The notes beneath the pieces were generated by a model. That model was not told the DNA's origin, searched no databases, and saw nothing but the letters and a program-made list of their open reading frames with translations. From assembly GCF_000812185.1 (NCBI RefSeq), contig NZ_CP007026.1:873107-937106 (forward strand): a DNA stretch of 64,000 nt, given 5' to 3'. The translations under genes and the position numbers were made by a program. This document shows, piece by piece, positions 41,214 through 52,121 of this stretch (positions are counted from its first letter, which is position 1; each line of letters starts with the position of its first letter). Source of the stretch: Candidatus Nitrosopelagicus brevis. Lineage in GTDB: Archaea; Thermoproteota; Nitrososphaeria; Nitrososphaerales; Nitrosopumilaceae.

Positions 41214-42621
41214 CTAACCGTGGCATAACAACTTCCACCTGTTCTTTTACTAATTGGTTATAGTAATTAATTAGAATATCTACAGAGAGCAAAATTCCAA
41301 TTCCGGTACCAAATACTCCTAATACATCTGAAACGCCTGCAATTAATCCAAGAATTGCAGAACCGATTATTGTAACTGATGGGATGTATCTGTTAAGTAA
41401 TGTTTCAATTGGTTTGTTTGAACGTCTAAATCCAGGTACTTGAACATCTGCATCCAAAAGATTTTGTGCTGCTTTCTTTGGAGAAAGTCCACCTAATTCG
41501 ACCCATAATCTTCCAAAAACAATTACAATTGCGACCATAAATATGACATAACCAACTGCACGAAGCGGATCTTGTGCTGCAATGTCTAAACCTCTCGGAG
41601 GTGTAATGAAGTAAACAATTCCACCAGTAGGTGAAGACGGTGCAGTCGGGTCAAATTCTGCTAAAATATTCAGGAATACATTATTGTTCCGCGGGTTAAA
41701 TTGTGACCAAAACATTTGCCCAATGAAAACAGCATTGGCAGTTAACGCAGAAGCCAAAATTACAGGGATGTTTGAAACATACATCATTTTAATTGGATAA
41801 GTTGCTGCAAAGCCTCTATACTTTGTAGAAACAATTGGAATTTCCACCTTCATTCCTTGAGTATACACTAGTATTGCTAAAATTCCTGCAGTTAAGAACA
41901 AGCCAAATATGCTCGGCAGTTGATTAGACCTGAATATCGCATCCGCCACATCACCATACGCAGCCATCTGACCAATGAACGGAAATACACCAACCGCGCC
42001 ACCATCACCTGCAGGCATTGGACTAAACAGACTCCAAAGAATTTGTTGAGCAACTCCTGCCATGATAAATATACTAATTCCACTACCTAGACCCCATCCT
42101 TTTTGGATAGTCTCATCTAGGAACATTACAATTACAGACGCACCCATTAACTGCCCTATCAGTATGTACAGCACCGTGGGCTCTGTAATTCCGGGTCCAT
42201 AAACAGCAATAGCATATACAATTGATTCGGCTACAATTACAATGTAGGTTACAAGTTTTGTAGCAGTCTGAAATACACCACGTTCTGCAGGATTCTTGAA
42301 ATCAAACTTTAAGATATCAGAACCACGAAGCAATTGCATTAACAGACCACCTGTTACAATCGGACCAATTCCTAATTCAACAAGTGAACCTTGTGCAGAT
42401 GCAAAAATGACTCTAGCGAATGCTAAGAAATCAAATTCAGGTGCAGTTGCACCAAACAAAGGAGTTTGACCCATTACAAGGTAAATTACTAAACAACCTG
42501 AAGTCCATAGGATTTTCTGTTGTAAAGGAATTTTCTTTTTTGGTTTTGGAACCTGAGGTATGTAAGGTTCAGCCTTGGCTACAATTTTTCGTATAGTTTC
42601 AGTTAGTGTTCCTTCAGCCAT
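41191..42621 (-). CDS. secY: Preprotein translocase subunit SecY
   Basis: A 476-residue ten-helix channel protein. The plug region G-Q-T-P-L-F-G-A follows TM1, M-Q-L-L-R-G-S is a conserved TM2-TM3 loop, and the C-terminal cytoplasmic loop ends E-V-V-M-P-R-L-G-A-L-L-G. It forms the Sec translocon with SecE (54077) and possibly SecG. It overlaps rpl15 by eight bases and closes the ribosomal spc cluster in the archaeal order. Confidence 0.95.
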   Translation of the reverse strand: MAEGTLTETIRKIVAKAEPYIPQVPKPKKKIPLQQKILWTSGCLVIYLVMGQTPLFGATAPEFDFLAFARVIFASAQGSLVELGIGPIVTGGLLMQLLRGSDILKFDFKNPAERGVFQTATKLVTYIVIVAESIVYAIAVYGPGITEPTVLYILIGQLMGASVIVMFLDETIQKGWGLGSGISIFIMAGVAQQILWSLFSPMPAGDGGAVGVFPFIGQMAAYGDVADAIFRSNQLPSIFGLFLTAGILAILVYTQGMKVEIPIVSTKYRGFAATYPIKMMYVSNIPVILASALTANAVFIGQMFWSQFNPRNNNVFLNILAEFDPTAPSSPTGGIVYFITPPRGLDIAAQDPLRAVGYVIFMVAIVIVFGRLWVELGGLSPKKAAQNLLDADVQVPGFRRSNKPIETLLNRYIPSVTIIGSAILGLIAGVSDVLGVFGTGIGILLSVDILINYYNQLVKEQVEVVMPRLGALLGRT

Positions 42622-43093
42622 CGTTGTTTTCTACATCTTCAGTTTTTTCTTCAGTTTTTTCTTCAGTCTTTTGAACAGGAAGAATTACTTCACCACCTGC
42701 TTGTTTTATTTTTTCAATTGCAGAAGGTGTTGCGTTTTTTACTTTTATTGTATATGCAGTATTAGTTTGTCCTCCACCAAGTAATTTTTCAATCTCAAGT
42801 GATTCCAAATCTAAAACATTTTTAGAATTTTCGGATTTACCAGACTTTGCAAATAGATCATTCAAGTCTCTAATATTTATCCAAACTTTTGTAATGCTTG
42901 GATGTGGGGAATGAGTTCCTTCATGGCCAAAATGATCTTGATCTTCTTTAATTACAGTACTTGCTAAATGTTTGAGATGTCCAGAACGTCCAAGACCGCC
43001 TTTATGACCAAATGATCTGTGTTGTGCTACTTGACCCCATCCCATGTGTCGTCCGCCTCTAAGTCTTCTAGTTTTTCTTAATCTTGTTGCCAT
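42614..43093 (-). CDS. rpl15: Ribosomal protein uL15
   Basis: A 159-residue large-subunit protein with the basic, Gly-rich N-terminus (R-G-G-R-H-M-G-W-G) and the H-F-G-H-E-G-T-H-S-P-H-P stretch. The C-terminal tail is acidic with a duplicated E-E-K-T motif (E-E-K-T-E-E-K-T-E), more acid than usual. One base separates it from rpl30. Confidence 0.94.
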   Translation of the reverse strand: MATRLRKTRRLRGGRHMGWGQVAQHRSFGHKGGLGRSGHLKHLASTVIKEDQDHFGHEGTHSPHPSITKVWINIRDLNDLFAKSGKSENSKNVLDLESLEIEKLLGGGQTNTAYTIKVKNATPSAIEKIKQAGGEVILPVQKTEEKTEEKTEDVENNDG

Positions 43094-43094
43094 T

Positions 43095-43562
43095 TTACAT
43101 CATCCTCTTTACAATAACTAAAAGTTCTTTGTTGTGTCCTAAAACACCTTTTTGGCCATAGAGTTTTTTACAACTTCTTTTGAAGCCATGTCTTGGAGGA
43201 TTCAATGCAAACCAAGGTTTTAGAGGTTTTAATTTTGTGAGAGAAGTTTTGCCCTCTGCTAAAGCAGAAGCCAATTCATCTACAGATTTGTATCCTAATG
43301 CGGTAATATCTTCAGGTGTGATTTTCTTATAGCCAGATTTTCGGGCTTTTTTATCTAAAAGTTCTTTTGCAGTTTCTACATCAAGTTCTTGCCAAGCCAC
43401 ATAATGTTGAACTTTTCTTAACATTCCAATAGTGTTATCTATTTCAGGAATAATTACAGCACGATGTTTCTTTTCTAGTTTTAATAAATTCATTGTAGTT
43501 GTAGCCCAATAAGGTACATCAGCGGTTCCACTAATTCTTACAACAAGATATGCTTTAGACAT
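43095..43562 (-). CDS. rpl30: Ribosomal protein uL30
   Basis: A 155-residue protein; N-terminal strand Y-L-V-V-R-I-S-G-T-A-D, L-R-L-E-K-K-H-R equivalent L-L-K-L-E-K-K-H-R, and an archaeal C-terminal extension ending in P-P-R-H-G-F-K-R-S. Seven bases after rps5 and one before rpl15, in the spc order. Confidence 0.94.
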   Translation of the reverse strand: MSKAYLVVRISGTADVPYWATTTMNLLKLEKKHRAVIIPEIDNTIGMLRKVQHYVAWQELDVETAKELLDKKARKSGYKKITPEDITALGYKSVDELASALAEGKTSLTKLKPLKPWFALNPPRHGFKRSCKKLYGQKGVLGHNKELLVIVKRMM

Positions 43563-43569
43563 TCAACAA

Positions 43570-44325
43570 TCACCCTTGACTCCATGTCTGTTTTAGACAT
43601 GCAAGTAATGCTTTTGATGTTGAGGCCATTGTTGCAGTAGAGCCACTTGTATGTGTCCATGCATCTTTTACACCTGCAAGTTTTAGTAGATTACGAATTT
43701 TTCCGCCAGCAACTAATCCCAATCCTTTTGGACCAGGTAGAATTTCAATTGTTACACTTCCAGATTTTCCTTTAACAGTGAATGGTACAGAATGTTTTCG
43801 ATCACATCTGCATTCCCAACTTCCACAACCAAGGTTGACTGGAACTACGTTTAGAAATGCTGCGTTGTTTGCTTTTTCAATTGCAATTCTCATTTGTTTT
43901 GATTTACCAAGACCAATTCCAAGCCAACCATTTTGATTTCCTGCTGCAACAAGAGCTTTGAATCTAGTTGATTGACCGTTAGGAGTCATCTTTTGAATTA
44001 ATCCAACATCAATAACTTCAGTTTTTAAATCAGGTAATAATTTTTTAACAATTCCAGATTCGAGTATGCGATAACCTTTTTCATAAATCTCTTCCATTGA
44101 TGTAATTTCACCAGATGCAACTTTTCTTCCTAGAATTGTTTTTGGTTCCCAAACTTCTACAACAGGTTCACGTCTTGGTCTTCTTGGTCGGTCACCTTGA
44201 CGACCACCTCTACCTCCAGGTCCTCCAGGTCTACCTTGTTGACCAGGTCTACCGCCAGGTCCTCCAGGTCTAGATTGTTGTTGTTGCTGTTGTGGAGTTT
44301 TTTTAACAGTTTTTTCAATACTCAT
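43570..44325 (-). CDS. rps5: Ribosomal protein uS5 with low-complexity N-terminal extension
   Basis: A 251-residue protein. The conserved core begins near residue 70 (G-I-V-K-K-L-L-P-D-L, then the G-L-G-K-S-K-Q-M-R and L-G-C-G-S-W-E-C blocks) and has V-A-G-G-K-I-R-N-L-L. The first 55 residues are made of Gln and Gly/Pro/Arg (G-G-P-G-G-R-P-G-Q-Q-G-R and similar), which are disordered and RNA-binding-like. It shares one base with rpl18. Confidence 0.94.
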   Translation of the reverse strand: MSIEKTVKKTPQQQQQQSRPGGPGGRPGQQGRPGGPGGRGGRQGDRPRRPRREPVVEVWEPKTILGRKVASGEITSMEEIYEKGYRILESGIVKKLLPDLKTEVIDVGLIQKMTPNGQSTRFKALVAAGNQNGWLGIGLGKSKQMRIAIEKANNAAFLNVVPVNLGCGSWECRCDRKHSVPFTVKGKSGSVTIEILPGPKGLGLVAGGKIRNLLKLAGVKDAWTHTSGSTATMASTSKALLACLKQTWSQG

Positions 44326-44810
44326 TATGCTTTGACCTCACTATCAATTTTTGATTTAACACTTGAAATATCATTTTTAACTTTAAGATGTTCACCGTTA
44401 ATTCTTTCATCAGCTGGAAATGATTCTTCATCAGCTGGAACTTTCACACCTGCATCGATTACTCCTTTTAATGCTGCAGCCATTCTGTCAGTGTATCTTC
44501 TAGTACCACTATACAAAATTGCGTCAGTTACGCCATTTGATAATGCTTTTTTTCCAGCCATGTAACCGGTCAAATATGATGCAGGAATATTTTTTCGAGA
44601 ACCTTTCCATCCATCTTTAAGGAGAAATCGAGAATGGGCAGATGCTAGAACTTTGTCCCCTTTAATTTCAGGCTTGACAATTTGGACTTGAGTATTTTCA
44701 TTTGTAACATTGACTGTAATGAAATCACGCTTTCCCATAAGCATAATTTTTCGTTTCCGATAGTTAGTTTTCTCACTACGAATTCTTTGCAATATCTTCG
44801 AATATGCCAT
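44325..44810 (-). CDS. rpl18: Ribosomal protein uL18
   Basis: A 161-residue 5S rRNA-binding protein. R-I-R-S-E-K-T-N-Y-R-K-R near the start, Y-L-T-G-Y-M-A-G-K-K-A and the G-V-I-D-A-G-V-K block are typical. Ends with a Lys/Asp/Ser tail. First of the visible spc-cluster genes. Confidence 0.93.
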   Translation of the reverse strand: MAYSKILQRIRSEKTNYRKRKIMLMGKRDFITVNVTNENTQVQIVKPEIKGDKVLASAHSRFLLKDGWKGSRKNIPASYLTGYMAGKKALSNGVTDAILYSGTRRYTDRMAAALKGVIDAGVKVPADEESFPADERINGEHLKVKNDISSVKSKIDSEVKA

Positions 44811-44846
44811 CTATAGAGGAAAAACTTGAGATTGGTATTATAAACC

Positions 44847-45767
44847 TTAGACGCCAAGAAGGTGAACTAACAATGCTTTTTGGACATGTAAACGATTTTC
44901 AGCTTCATCCCAAACAACAGATTGAGAACCATCAATGACATCAGAGGTTACTTCTTGATCACGTTTTGCAGGGAGACAATGCATGAAGATGGCATCCTTT
45001 TTGGCCTTATTCATTAAAGCTTGGTTGACCTGGAATTTTGGAAGGAATTTTTTGACGCGATCAGAATTAGTGTTATGAATTGAAACAAATGTATCAGTCA
45101 TGACAACATCTGCATCTTGTACTGCTGCTGCAGGATTGTCAGAAACTTCTAGAATTTCTGCATCTTTACCAATTTTAATAACATCAAATTCAGGTTCATA
45201 GCCATCAGGAATTGCAACAGAGAGTTGTATCTTTAGTTTTGCACATCCTAATATCAAAGAGTTACAAACATTATTTCCATCTCCTATCCAAGCAATTTTT
45301 ATTTTCTTTAGATTTTTTTTATGTTCTTTAATTGTCATAAGATCTGCAAGTATTTGACATGGATGATATGAATCAGATAATCCATTAATTACAGGTATAG
45401 AAGAATTCCTTGCAAAAGTTTCTAGAGATTTATGATCATAAACACGAGCCATTACTACATTCACATAACGAGAAAGTGTCCTTGCGGTATCAGCAATAGA
45501 TTCACCACGAGATAATTGAAGATCATTTGGAGATAATGTAAGTGCATGACCTCCAAGTTGGAACATTCCTGTTTCAAAACTTACACGTGTTCGAGTAGAA
45601 GGTTTTTCAAATATCATTGCTAAAGTTTTATTTTGTAAAAGCGGTTTTTCTTTTCCTTTTTTTAGTTCTTTTTTCAAGTCTATTGCTAAATCAATTATAT
45701 TATTAATTTCCTTGGACTCTAATTCATCTAATGTGAGTATATCGACATTATGCGGTTTTTTAGTCAT
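44847..45767 (-). CDS. argF: Ornithine carbamoyltransferase
   Basis: A 306-residue transcarbamylase joining carbamoyl phosphate and ornithine into citrulline. The carbamoyl-phosphate motif S-T-R-T-R, H-P-C-Q-I-L-A-D, the ornithine loop D-S/M-G region (D-V-V-M-T-D-T-F-V-S), and H-C-L-P-A-K-R (catalytic Cys) are present. All key residues seen. Lies 39 bases after the ftsY stop on the same strand; it may be independently transcribed. Confidence 0.95.
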   Translation of the reverse strand: MTKKPHNVDILTLDELESKEINNIIDLAIDLKKELKKGKEKPLLQNKTLAMIFEKPSTRTRVSFETGMFQLGGHALTLSPNDLQLSRGESIADTARTLSRYVNVVMARVYDHKSLETFARNSSIPVINGLSDSYHPCQILADLMTIKEHKKNLKKIKIAWIGDGNNVCNSLILGCAKLKIQLSVAIPDGYEPEFDVIKIGKDAEILEVSDNPAAAVQDADVVMTDTFVSIHNTNSDRVKKFLPKFQVNQALMNKAKKDAIFMHCLPAKRDQEVTSDVIDGSQSVVWDEAENRLHVQKALLVHLLGV

Positions 45768-45806
45768 AGATTACAGAATAGAATATGTTTCTTATAGTTT
45801 TGTAAA

Positions 45807-47183
45807 CTATGGTTTTGGTCTTCCATCTTGAATCCATTTTCTAATTTGATTAGCTAATTTCTTTGCTTCATTATCAGTTTCTGGTGGAGGAACATCATAC
45901 AAATCAGCATAGTTGTTGATGTCATCAGTTTCAATTCCCTCAAATGGATCCGCATCGTCTTCTGGTTCGGGTTCTGATTCTGGTTCTTCAACAACTGGTT
46001 CAGGTTCTGGTTCCGGTTCCGGTTCGGGTTCTTCAACAACTGGTTCGGGTTTTGGTTCTGGTTCTGGTTCTGGAACAAATGGTTCTGGTTCTGGTTCTGG
46101 TTCCGGTTCTGGTTCTGGTTCTGGTTCTTCAACAACTGGTTCGGGTTTTGGTTCTGGTTCTTCAACAACTGGTTCAGGTTCTGGTTCTGGTTCCGGTTCT
46201 GGTTCTGGTTCGGGTTCTTCAACAACTGGTTCAGGTTCCGGTTTTTTAATTTCAGATAATGATGGAACATCAATATCAGTAGATTCAAAAACATTTTCAA
46301 GAAAAGTTTTCTTACTGAATTTTACAATATCATCATATTCTTGTCCTACACCAACGTAGATAATTGGAGATGATGTAACTTTTACAATTGATAATGCTGC
46401 ACCACCTCTAGCATCAGCATCACTTTTAGTTAAAATTGAACAATCAAATTTTACTTGTTTATGAAATTCACGTGCTTGATTGACAGTATCATTTCCTGCA
46501 AGTGAATCACCAACAAATATTTTCATGTCAGGATTTACAACTTTAGTAATCTTTGCAATTTGTTCCATCAGATTAGAACTTGTCTGCATTCGTCCTGCAG
46601 TGTCAACCAAAACACAATCTACTTTATGAGATTGGGCATAAAGAACAGCATCTTTTGCAACAGCTGCAGGATCTGAACCATAATTTTGTGCAATAATTTT
46701 TAGATTTAGTCTGTTTGTGTGTTCACGAAGTTGTTCAATGGCACCAGCACGATATGTGTCAGCAGCTGCAATAACAACAGAAAATTTCTCATTTTTTAAC
46801 ATATTTGCAACTTTAGCTAATGATGTTGTTTTTCCAGTACCATTAATGCCAACAAATACTATGATAAATGGCTGATTTGATGATTTTTTTTCGTTAATTC
46901 TATCTTTCAAGTCAATTTGACCTGCATTATCAAAAGTTTCACTAATGAATTCAATTAGACTTTGTTTGACAAAATTTTGAATATTTTTCTTTTCAACTCT
47001 AGAACCGATTATTTTTTCTTTGAGACTGTCTTTAATGGAATCTATTACTTCTGTTGCCACATCAGATTCAAGTAGATTAATCTCCAATTCAAATAAAACA
47101 TCTTCAATGTCTTTTTCATTAAGATCTTTTTCGCTAAATCCAGTAGATGCATTAGAAAATGCTTTTTTTAGATTATCAAACAT
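45807..47183 (-). CDS. ftsY: Signal recognition particle receptor FtsY with EP-rich C-terminal region
   Basis: A 458-residue SRP receptor GTPase. NG core: N domain to residue 100, P-loop G-I-N-G-T-G-K-T (112-119), D-T-A-G-R (194-198), T-K-S-D (252-255). Usual FtsY has an acidic domain at its N-terminus; here the core begins near residue 1, and instead a Glu/Pro-rich array covers residues 313-408, followed by a 50-residue tail with a basic amphipathic end ([10 protein letters not shown]). The core should be active in cotranslational targeting. It follows prefoldin by four bases. Confidence 0.93.
   Translation of the reverse strand: MFDNLKKAFSNASTGFSEKDLNEKDIEDVLFELEINLLESDVATEVIDSIKDSLKEKIIGSRVEKKNIQNFVKQSLIEFISETFDNAGQIDLKDRINEKKSSNQPFIIVFVGINGTGKTTSLAKVANMLKNEKFSVVIAAADTYRAGAIEQLREHTNRLNLKIIAQNYGSDPAAVAKDAVLYAQSHKVDCVLVDTAGRMQTSSNLMEQIAKITKVVNPDMKIFVGDSLAGNDTVNQAREFHKQVKFDCSILTKSDADARGGAALSIVKVTSSPIIYVGVGQEYDDIVKFSKKTFLENVFESTDIDVPSLSEIKKPEPEPVVEEPEPEPEPEPEPEPEPVVEEPEPKPEPVVEEPEPEPEPEPEPEPEPFVPEPEPEPKPEPVVEEPEPEPEPEPEPVVEEPESEPEPEDDADPFEGIETDDINNYADLYDVPPPETDNEAKKLANQIRKWIQDGRPKP
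45960..46247 (-). repeat. Glu-Pro repeat array in ftsY
   Basis: Codes for about 96 residues of alternating Glu-Pro dipeptides broken by V-V-E-E-P, K-P and F-V. Six-base GGTTCT/GGTTCC units repeat many times in DNA. Replication slippage at this site is likely. Confidence 0.9.
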
Positions 47184-47187
47184 ATTG

Positions 47188-47607
47188 TTACGATTGAGGT
47201 TGTGATTGTTGCATGATTTGTTGCATCTGTTGTTTTCCTTGTTCTAGATTTGCTGCAATTTGTTGTCTTTGTGAGTTTGTTTCTTGTAATGCAACTTCTA
47301 ATTCTTTAATCTTTGATTCTAAATAACTAAGGGCAGAATCATGATCTTTTTCTATTGCAACACCTGCACCGACATTAACTACAATTTTTTCATTTGGAAT
47401 GTGTTTTGTTTTGATAAAAGTACCCATTCCAACCGGAACTAGACTTTCAGAATCAGGATTTGCTTTAATTTCTTGAATTGATTTTATTGCAGAATCCGCA
47501 TCACGAATTATGTTTTTTATAGAATTTTCTTTTTGTGATAATTCTGTATACATATTTTCAAGCATTTGCATCTGTTGTAACATCTGTTGGGCTTGCTCTT
47601 CGCTCAT
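47188..47607 (-). CDS. pfdA: Prefoldin alpha subunit
   Basis: A 139-residue chaperone with coiled coils at both ends and a beta core ([20 protein letters not shown]), the prefoldin alpha arrangement. The hexamer holds nascent proteins for thermosome folding. Glutamine-rich ends are typical. Cotranscribed with ftsY in archaea. Confidence 0.9.
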   Translation of the reverse strand: MSEEQAQQMLQQMQMLENMYTELSQKENSIKNIIRDADSAIKSIQEIKANPDSESLVPVGMGTFIKTKHIPNEKIVVNVGAGVAIEKDHDSALSYLESKIKELEVALQETNSQRQQIAANLEQGKQQMQQIMQQSQPQS

Positions 47608-47674
47608 GACTTTGAGATACGTACACTGTATAAAAATTAGAGTTTTTAGAAATAAAAGAAAAAAGAAAAGAGAA

Positions 47675-48295
47675 TTACTTTGCTTTTGAGAATCGATCGT
47701 TTACTTCATCCCAATTGATGACATTCCACCAAGCAGCTATGTAATCAGGTCTTTTGTTTTGATACTTGAGATAGTATGCATGTTCCCAAACATCTAGTCC
47801 TAATAACGGAACTAAACCTTCAGTTCTTGGACTAGTTTGGTTTGGCATTGCCTTGTATTCGACTTTGCCAGAATTTGGATTGTATACAAGCCAACCCCAT
47901 CCGCTTCCTTGAATTGGAGCTGTTTTACTAGAGAATAATTCTTTAAACTCTGCAAAAGATCCAAAGGAATCGTTTATGGCATCAGCAATTGCACCAGTTG
48001 GTTCACCACCACCGTTTTGTTTCATACTGTTCCAAAACAGTTTATGGTTATCGTATCCTCCACCATTAAAGTTAATGGCACCCTTAACATCGTCAGGGAC
48101 TTGATTGATGTTTGACAAAATTTCTTCTATGTCCTTGTCTTGTAATTCAGGACTTAGTTTTTCCAATGCACCATTCATACCATCAGTATATTTTTGGTGA
48201 TGTTTTGAATGATGAATTTCCATTGTTTGTGCATCAATATGAGGCTCTAGTGCATCATATGCATATGGCATCTCAGGAAGTGTATATTTTCCCAT
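47675..48295 (-). CDS. sodA: Fe/Mn superoxide dismutase
   Basis: A 206-residue metal enzyme that removes superoxide. Metal ligands are the first His in the H-H-S-K-H-H-Q-K-Y region, a His in the N-H-K-L-F-W helix, and D-V-W-E-H-A-Y near the end. W-G-W-L-V-Y and Q-G-S-G-W surround the active site. Iron or manganese cannot be told by eye. Relevant to an aerobic lifestyle. The gene is divergent from the protease gene. Confidence 0.94.
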   Translation of the reverse strand: MGKYTLPEMPYAYDALEPHIDAQTMEIHHSKHHQKYTDGMNGALEKLSPELQDKDIEEILSNINQVPDDVKGAINFNGGGYDNHKLFWNSMKQNGGGEPTGAIADAINDSFGSFAEFKELFSSKTAPIQGSGWGWLVYNPNSGKVEYKAMPNQTSPRTEGLVPLLGLDVWEHAYYLKYQNKRPDYIAAWWNVINWDEVNDRFSKAK

Positions 48296-48367
48296 AATGG
48301 TGGATAATATGGAAGTAATTTATTGCTTTTCTAAAGGAATTATTACTAATCAAAAATTATAACATAT

Positions 48368-50404
48368 ATGAGAAATTTTTTATTTTTTACATTACTGTTA
48401 GGTGGTCTCTTTTCTTTTGTAATTGTAAATTTTATCACTTTGGATGAGAATTCTGAATTATTTTTAGATAATAGCGGACCATACATAGGTGCAGAATTTC
48501 CAAAAGAGTTGGGTTTTACAGGAAAGGGCATAAAGATTGGAGTCATTGATACAGGGATTAACCTAAGTCATCCAGATTTTTTTAATCAAGATGAAACATC
48601 TAGATTTTTGAAAGGATATGATTTTGTAGATAACGATACAGTTCCACAAGACACAAACGGACATGGGACACAAGTAACAGGGATAATTGCAGCTGATGGA
48701 CAACTAAAAGGAATCGCACCTATGGCAGAAATTTTTTCATATAGAGTTTCATCAGATGGGGAATCAGTTCCGTCAAATTTGATAATTAAAGCCATCAACC
48801 AAGCAGTTGAAGATAGAGTGGACATCATTAACATCAGCTTAGGAGTTAACATGACTCATAACAAAATCGATGAGGCGGTAAATAATGCAATTAAACAAGG
48901 AATTGTGGTTGTTGCTGCTGCAGGAAATAGCGGTCCTGACAAGAGTACTATTGGAAGTCCAGCAAAAAATCCCAATGCAATCACTGTAGGAGCTACTTAC
49001 AATAACCGTGATTCAAGCATGGTTTCAACACTAGAGGTTGAAGATACACAATTCCAAGTTTTACCAATGTTAGGAACAGATACAATTTCAGATCCAATAT
49101 CAGCTGAAATTGTATTTGGAAAATATAGTAGAGAAAATGATTTTGATGGAATAGATGTTAGAGGTAAGATAGTTTTGGCAGAAAGAGGTGGAGAAGCACC
49201 AGATGAAATTGTTTTTTTCTCAGATAAAGAAATTTTTGCATCAAATAATGGCGCAAAAGGATTAATCGTATACAATAATCAACCTGGAATATTTTTTGGA
49301 GAATTAATTCATGAATATGTAAGTGAAGATTACTATCCAACAATACCTACAGTTTCAATGACGAGAGAAGAAGGATTGGAATTAAAAAAAATTCTTGAGA
49401 GTGAAACATCAGGAACACTTAACGTGTTTAATCATCCAGATTTTCTTGCAACATTTAGTTCAAGAGGACCAGTTTCTCCATTTTATCTAAAACCAGATCT
49501 AGTTGCACCAGGAGTTTTTGTAAATACAACTTCATTAAAGAATTTCTATAATATTACAAGCGGAACAAGTTATGCCGCTCCACATGTTTCAGGAGCAATT
49601 GCATTGTTATTAGAAAAGAATCCAAATTTCACACCTCATGAAATTAAATCCATACTAGTTACAACTTCAGATATCATCACAGACGAATACAAAAAAGAAT
49701 TTGAATTTGATGCCGGCGGAGCAGGAAGAATTGATTTGAAAAAAGCATTTAATTCAGAATTGATATTTGAACCACCAAAGTTGATTTTTAATCTATCTGA
49801 GCACAAGACATTAGAAGAAAATGAAATTAAGATTAGTTCATTATATGGAAATATCAATATTCAAAAAGTAGAATTTTCAGATATAGAAAATGTTGAGTTT
49901 GATTACGAGATAAGAGATTCAGCATTATACATAACTTCAAAATTAATTGAAAATGAGTTAGGTGATTTCGAAACTAGAGCATTCATTACAAACAATGACA
50001 TAATGTATCAGATTCCAATAATTGTTCGAGTTAGTGAAGCATCAATAGTTATTTCGGAATCTGAAAATGAATTATCTTTTCAAGTGAAACGACCATTAGA
50101 TTGGGATTATGCAAAAATAACAGTTACCAATAGTGAGACATTTGAAGAACGTAGTATTTCCATAACACCAAACAAAATTGAAAGTTTGAAACTTTATGAT
50201 CCAGGAACATATTGGATTGAAGCAAATGTGAAAAGCTCTGAGGATACGTTTGATGTGTATGAGTTTTATGAAATCAAAAAGGACTTGAGTGAAGAAAAAC
50301 CAATTCTAGAAAATTCAGAATTACCAGAAAGAGCATTGATAATTTTAGGAATTATTTTTAGTATAGTTGTACTTGTTGGATTAAAACTTAGAAAGAATTA
50401 CTGA
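48368..50404 (+). CDS. Subtilisin-like serine protease (S8), membrane-anchored
   Basis: A 678-residue secreted protease. Signal peptide near residues 1-22, catalytic Asp in G-V-I-D-T-G-I-N, His in G-H-G-T-Q-V-T-G, Asn in A-A-G-N-S-G-P and Ser in [15 protein letters not shown] insertion lies about residues 240-345. After the catalytic domain is a beta-rich region, and one membrane helix ([14 protein letters not shown]) with a Lys/Arg tail ends the protein. It should act at the cell surface, with peptides as substrate. Confidence 0.92.
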   Translation: MRNFLFFTLLLGGLFSFVIVNFITLDENSELFLDNSGPYIGAEFPKELGFTGKGIKIGVIDTGINLSHPDFFNQDETSRFLKGYDFVDNDTVPQDTNGHGTQVTGIIAADGQLKGIAPMAEIFSYRVSSDGESVPSNLIIKAINQAVEDRVDIINISLGVNMTHNKIDEAVNNAIKQGIVVVAAAGNSGPDKSTIGSPAKNPNAITVGATYNNRDSSMVSTLEVEDTQFQVLPMLGTDTISDPISAEIVFGKYSRENDFDGIDVRGKIVLAERGGEAPDEIVFFSDKEIFASNNGAKGLIVYNNQPGIFFGELIHEYVSEDYYPTIPTVSMTREEGLELKKILESETSGTLNVFNHPDFLATFSSRGPVSPFYLKPDLVAPGVFVNTTSLKNFYNITSGTSYAAPHVSGAIALLLEKNPNFTPHEIKSILVTTSDIITDEYKKEFEFDAGGAGRIDLKKAFNSELIFEPPKLIFNLSEHKTLEENEIKISSLYGNINIQKVEFSDIENVEFDYEIRDSALYITSKLIENELGDFETRAFITNNDIMYQIPIIVRVSEASIVISESENELSFQVKRPLDWDYAKITVTNSETFEERSISITPNKIESLKLYDPGTYWIEANVKSSEDTFDVYEFYEIKKDLSEEKPILENSELPERALIILGIIFSIVVLVGLKLRKNY

Positions 50405-51990
50405 ATTTGAGGTCCGGCATTTTTAATTTCTGGAGAAGCATCTTTGAATTTTGTAAAGTTTTCACCAAACATTTGTGCTAATTTCTTTGCAGACAAATCG
50501 TAGGAATCCTTGTCAATCCATGTATTTTTTGGGTCTAAAACATCAGAAGGCACACCTGGACATTCAGTAGGAACATCAAGATTGAAGGTGTCATCATGTC
50601 TGAATTTTATCAAGTCAAATTTTCCGGTCAAGGCAGCAGTTACCATTGCACGACTGTATTTTATGCTGATTCTTTTTCCAACGCCGTATGGACCACCAGA
50701 CCATCCAGTGTTAATTAGATAAACAACGGTATTGTGTTCAAGTATTTTTTCACCTAACATTTTTGCATATACAGATGCAGGACGAGGCATAAATGGTGAG
50801 CCAAAACATGCAGAGAATGTTGCTTTTGGTTCTTTAATTCCACGTTCGGTACCAGCAAGTTTACTTGTGTAACCTGACATGAAATGAAACATTGCACTTT
50901 CTTTTGTTAATTTTGAAACAGGTGGAAGTACACCTAATGCATCTGCTGTTAAAAATATTATAACTTTAGGATGACCACCAATACTTGGAATTACAGCTCC
51001 TGGAATGTAATCCAAAGGATAAGCTGCACGAGTGTTTTCAGTTAAACTTCCATCATCAAAGTCTGGCTTCAAAGTATCTTTGTTTACAACAACATTTTCA
51101 AGAACTGCTCCAGATTTTATGGCATTCCAAATTTGTGGTTCAGCATCCTCGTTAAGATTAATACATTTTGCATAACAACCACCTTCAAAATTAAAAACAC
51201 CATTTTGAGACCAACCATGTTCGTCATCTCCAATTAACATACGTTCAGGATCTGCAGACAAACTTGTTTTTCCAGTACCAGATAGACCAAAGAATAATGC
51301 GGTATCACCTTCTTTTCCAATATTTGCAGAACAATGCATTGGAAAAACATCTTTCTTTGGCATCAAATAATTCATTACAGCAAACATGGATTTTTTCATT
51401 TCACCTGCATAATTGGTTCCTCCAATCAATACAATTTTTTTCGATAGATTAATCAAAATGAAAATATTTGTTCTTGTTCCATCAATTTCAGGAATTGTTT
51501 CAAAATCGTTCAAACATACAATTGTAAAGTCCGGGTCGTGAGATTCTAGCTCTTCATTTGATGGTCTTACAAACAATTGTCTGCAAAAGAGATTTTGCCA
51601 TGCGTGATCATTGACTACACGAATCGCCAATCGATTTTCTTTGTCAGCACCTACAAATCCATCAAAAATGTAAAGATCTTTACCTTCAGCATGTTTTTTC
51701 ATTTTTTCAAATACAGAATTGAATTTTTCAGTTGGGAATTGTCTATTTACATCACCCCAATCAATAGTTTCATGAGTTTCATCATCATAGATTATGTAAC
51801 GGTCTTGAGGAGAACGACCAGTATATTTTCCAGTTTTTACAGATAATGAGCCAGTAGAGGTCAACATACCTTCATTTGTTTCAATAGACTGCTCAACTAG
51901 TTTTTCAACAGGTAAATTTCGATGAATTGAGTGTGGTGTAATTCCAAATGCTGTCAATTGATCATGTACTTTTGAGCTTGTGTTAGACAT
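50398..51990 (-). CDS. pckA: Phosphoenolpyruvate carboxykinase (ATP)
   Basis: A 530-residue enzyme interconverting oxaloacetate + ATP with PEP + CO2. Kinase motif 1a [13 protein letters not shown], the metal-binding I-G-D-D-E-H-G-W, and the R-x-x-Y region near residue 70 (S-P-Q-D-R-Y) are present. I chose ATG at 51990, preceded by a GGAGA ribosome site at good distance; a TTG six codons earlier is in frame. Supplies PEP in an autotrophic gluconeogenic pathway. Convergent end overlap with the protease of seven bases. Confidence 0.95.
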   Translation of the reverse strand: MSNTSSKVHDQLTAFGITPHSIHRNLPVEKLVEQSIETNEGMLTSTGSLSVKTGKYTGRSPQDRYIIYDDETHETIDWGDVNRQFPTEKFNSVFEKMKKHAEGKDLYIFDGFVGADKENRLAIRVVNDHAWQNLFCRQLFVRPSNEELESHDPDFTIVCLNDFETIPEIDGTRTNIFILINLSKKIVLIGGTNYAGEMKKSMFAVMNYLMPKKDVFPMHCSANIGKEGDTALFFGLSGTGKTSLSADPERMLIGDDEHGWSQNGVFNFEGGCYAKCINLNEDAEPQIWNAIKSGAVLENVVVNKDTLKPDFDDGSLTENTRAAYPLDYIPGAVIPSIGGHPKVIIFLTADALGVLPPVSKLTKESAMFHFMSGYTSKLAGTERGIKEPKATFSACFGSPFMPRPASVYAKMLGEKILEHNTVVYLINTGWSGGPYGVGKRISIKYSRAMVTAALTGKFDLIKFRHDDTFNLDVPTECPGVPSDVLDPKNTWIDKDSYDLSAKKLAQMFGENFTKFKDASPEIKNAGPQIQ

Positions 51991-52121
51991 ATCAGAAATT
52001 CTCCTCAATACTATGTTTAGTCAAGGTTTTTTGGGAAAAATTGAATATTATTATCTCTTTCTCAGATCCAATAATCTGAAACTTAGATACGTATTTATGT
52101 TAAATTTCAAGGTTTAACTCT

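Noticed and set aside
44197-44565. 122-residue frame opposite uS5/uL18
   Set aside because: Shadow of the ribosomal genes; Ser/Arg/Leu-rich and without a start context.
45854-46359. Several long frames on both strands inside ftsY, rich in Gly-Ser, Asn-Gln or Val-Leu
   Set aside because: They arise from the six-base EP repeat of FtsY, which is free of stops in all frames; the FtsY frame alone has real domains.
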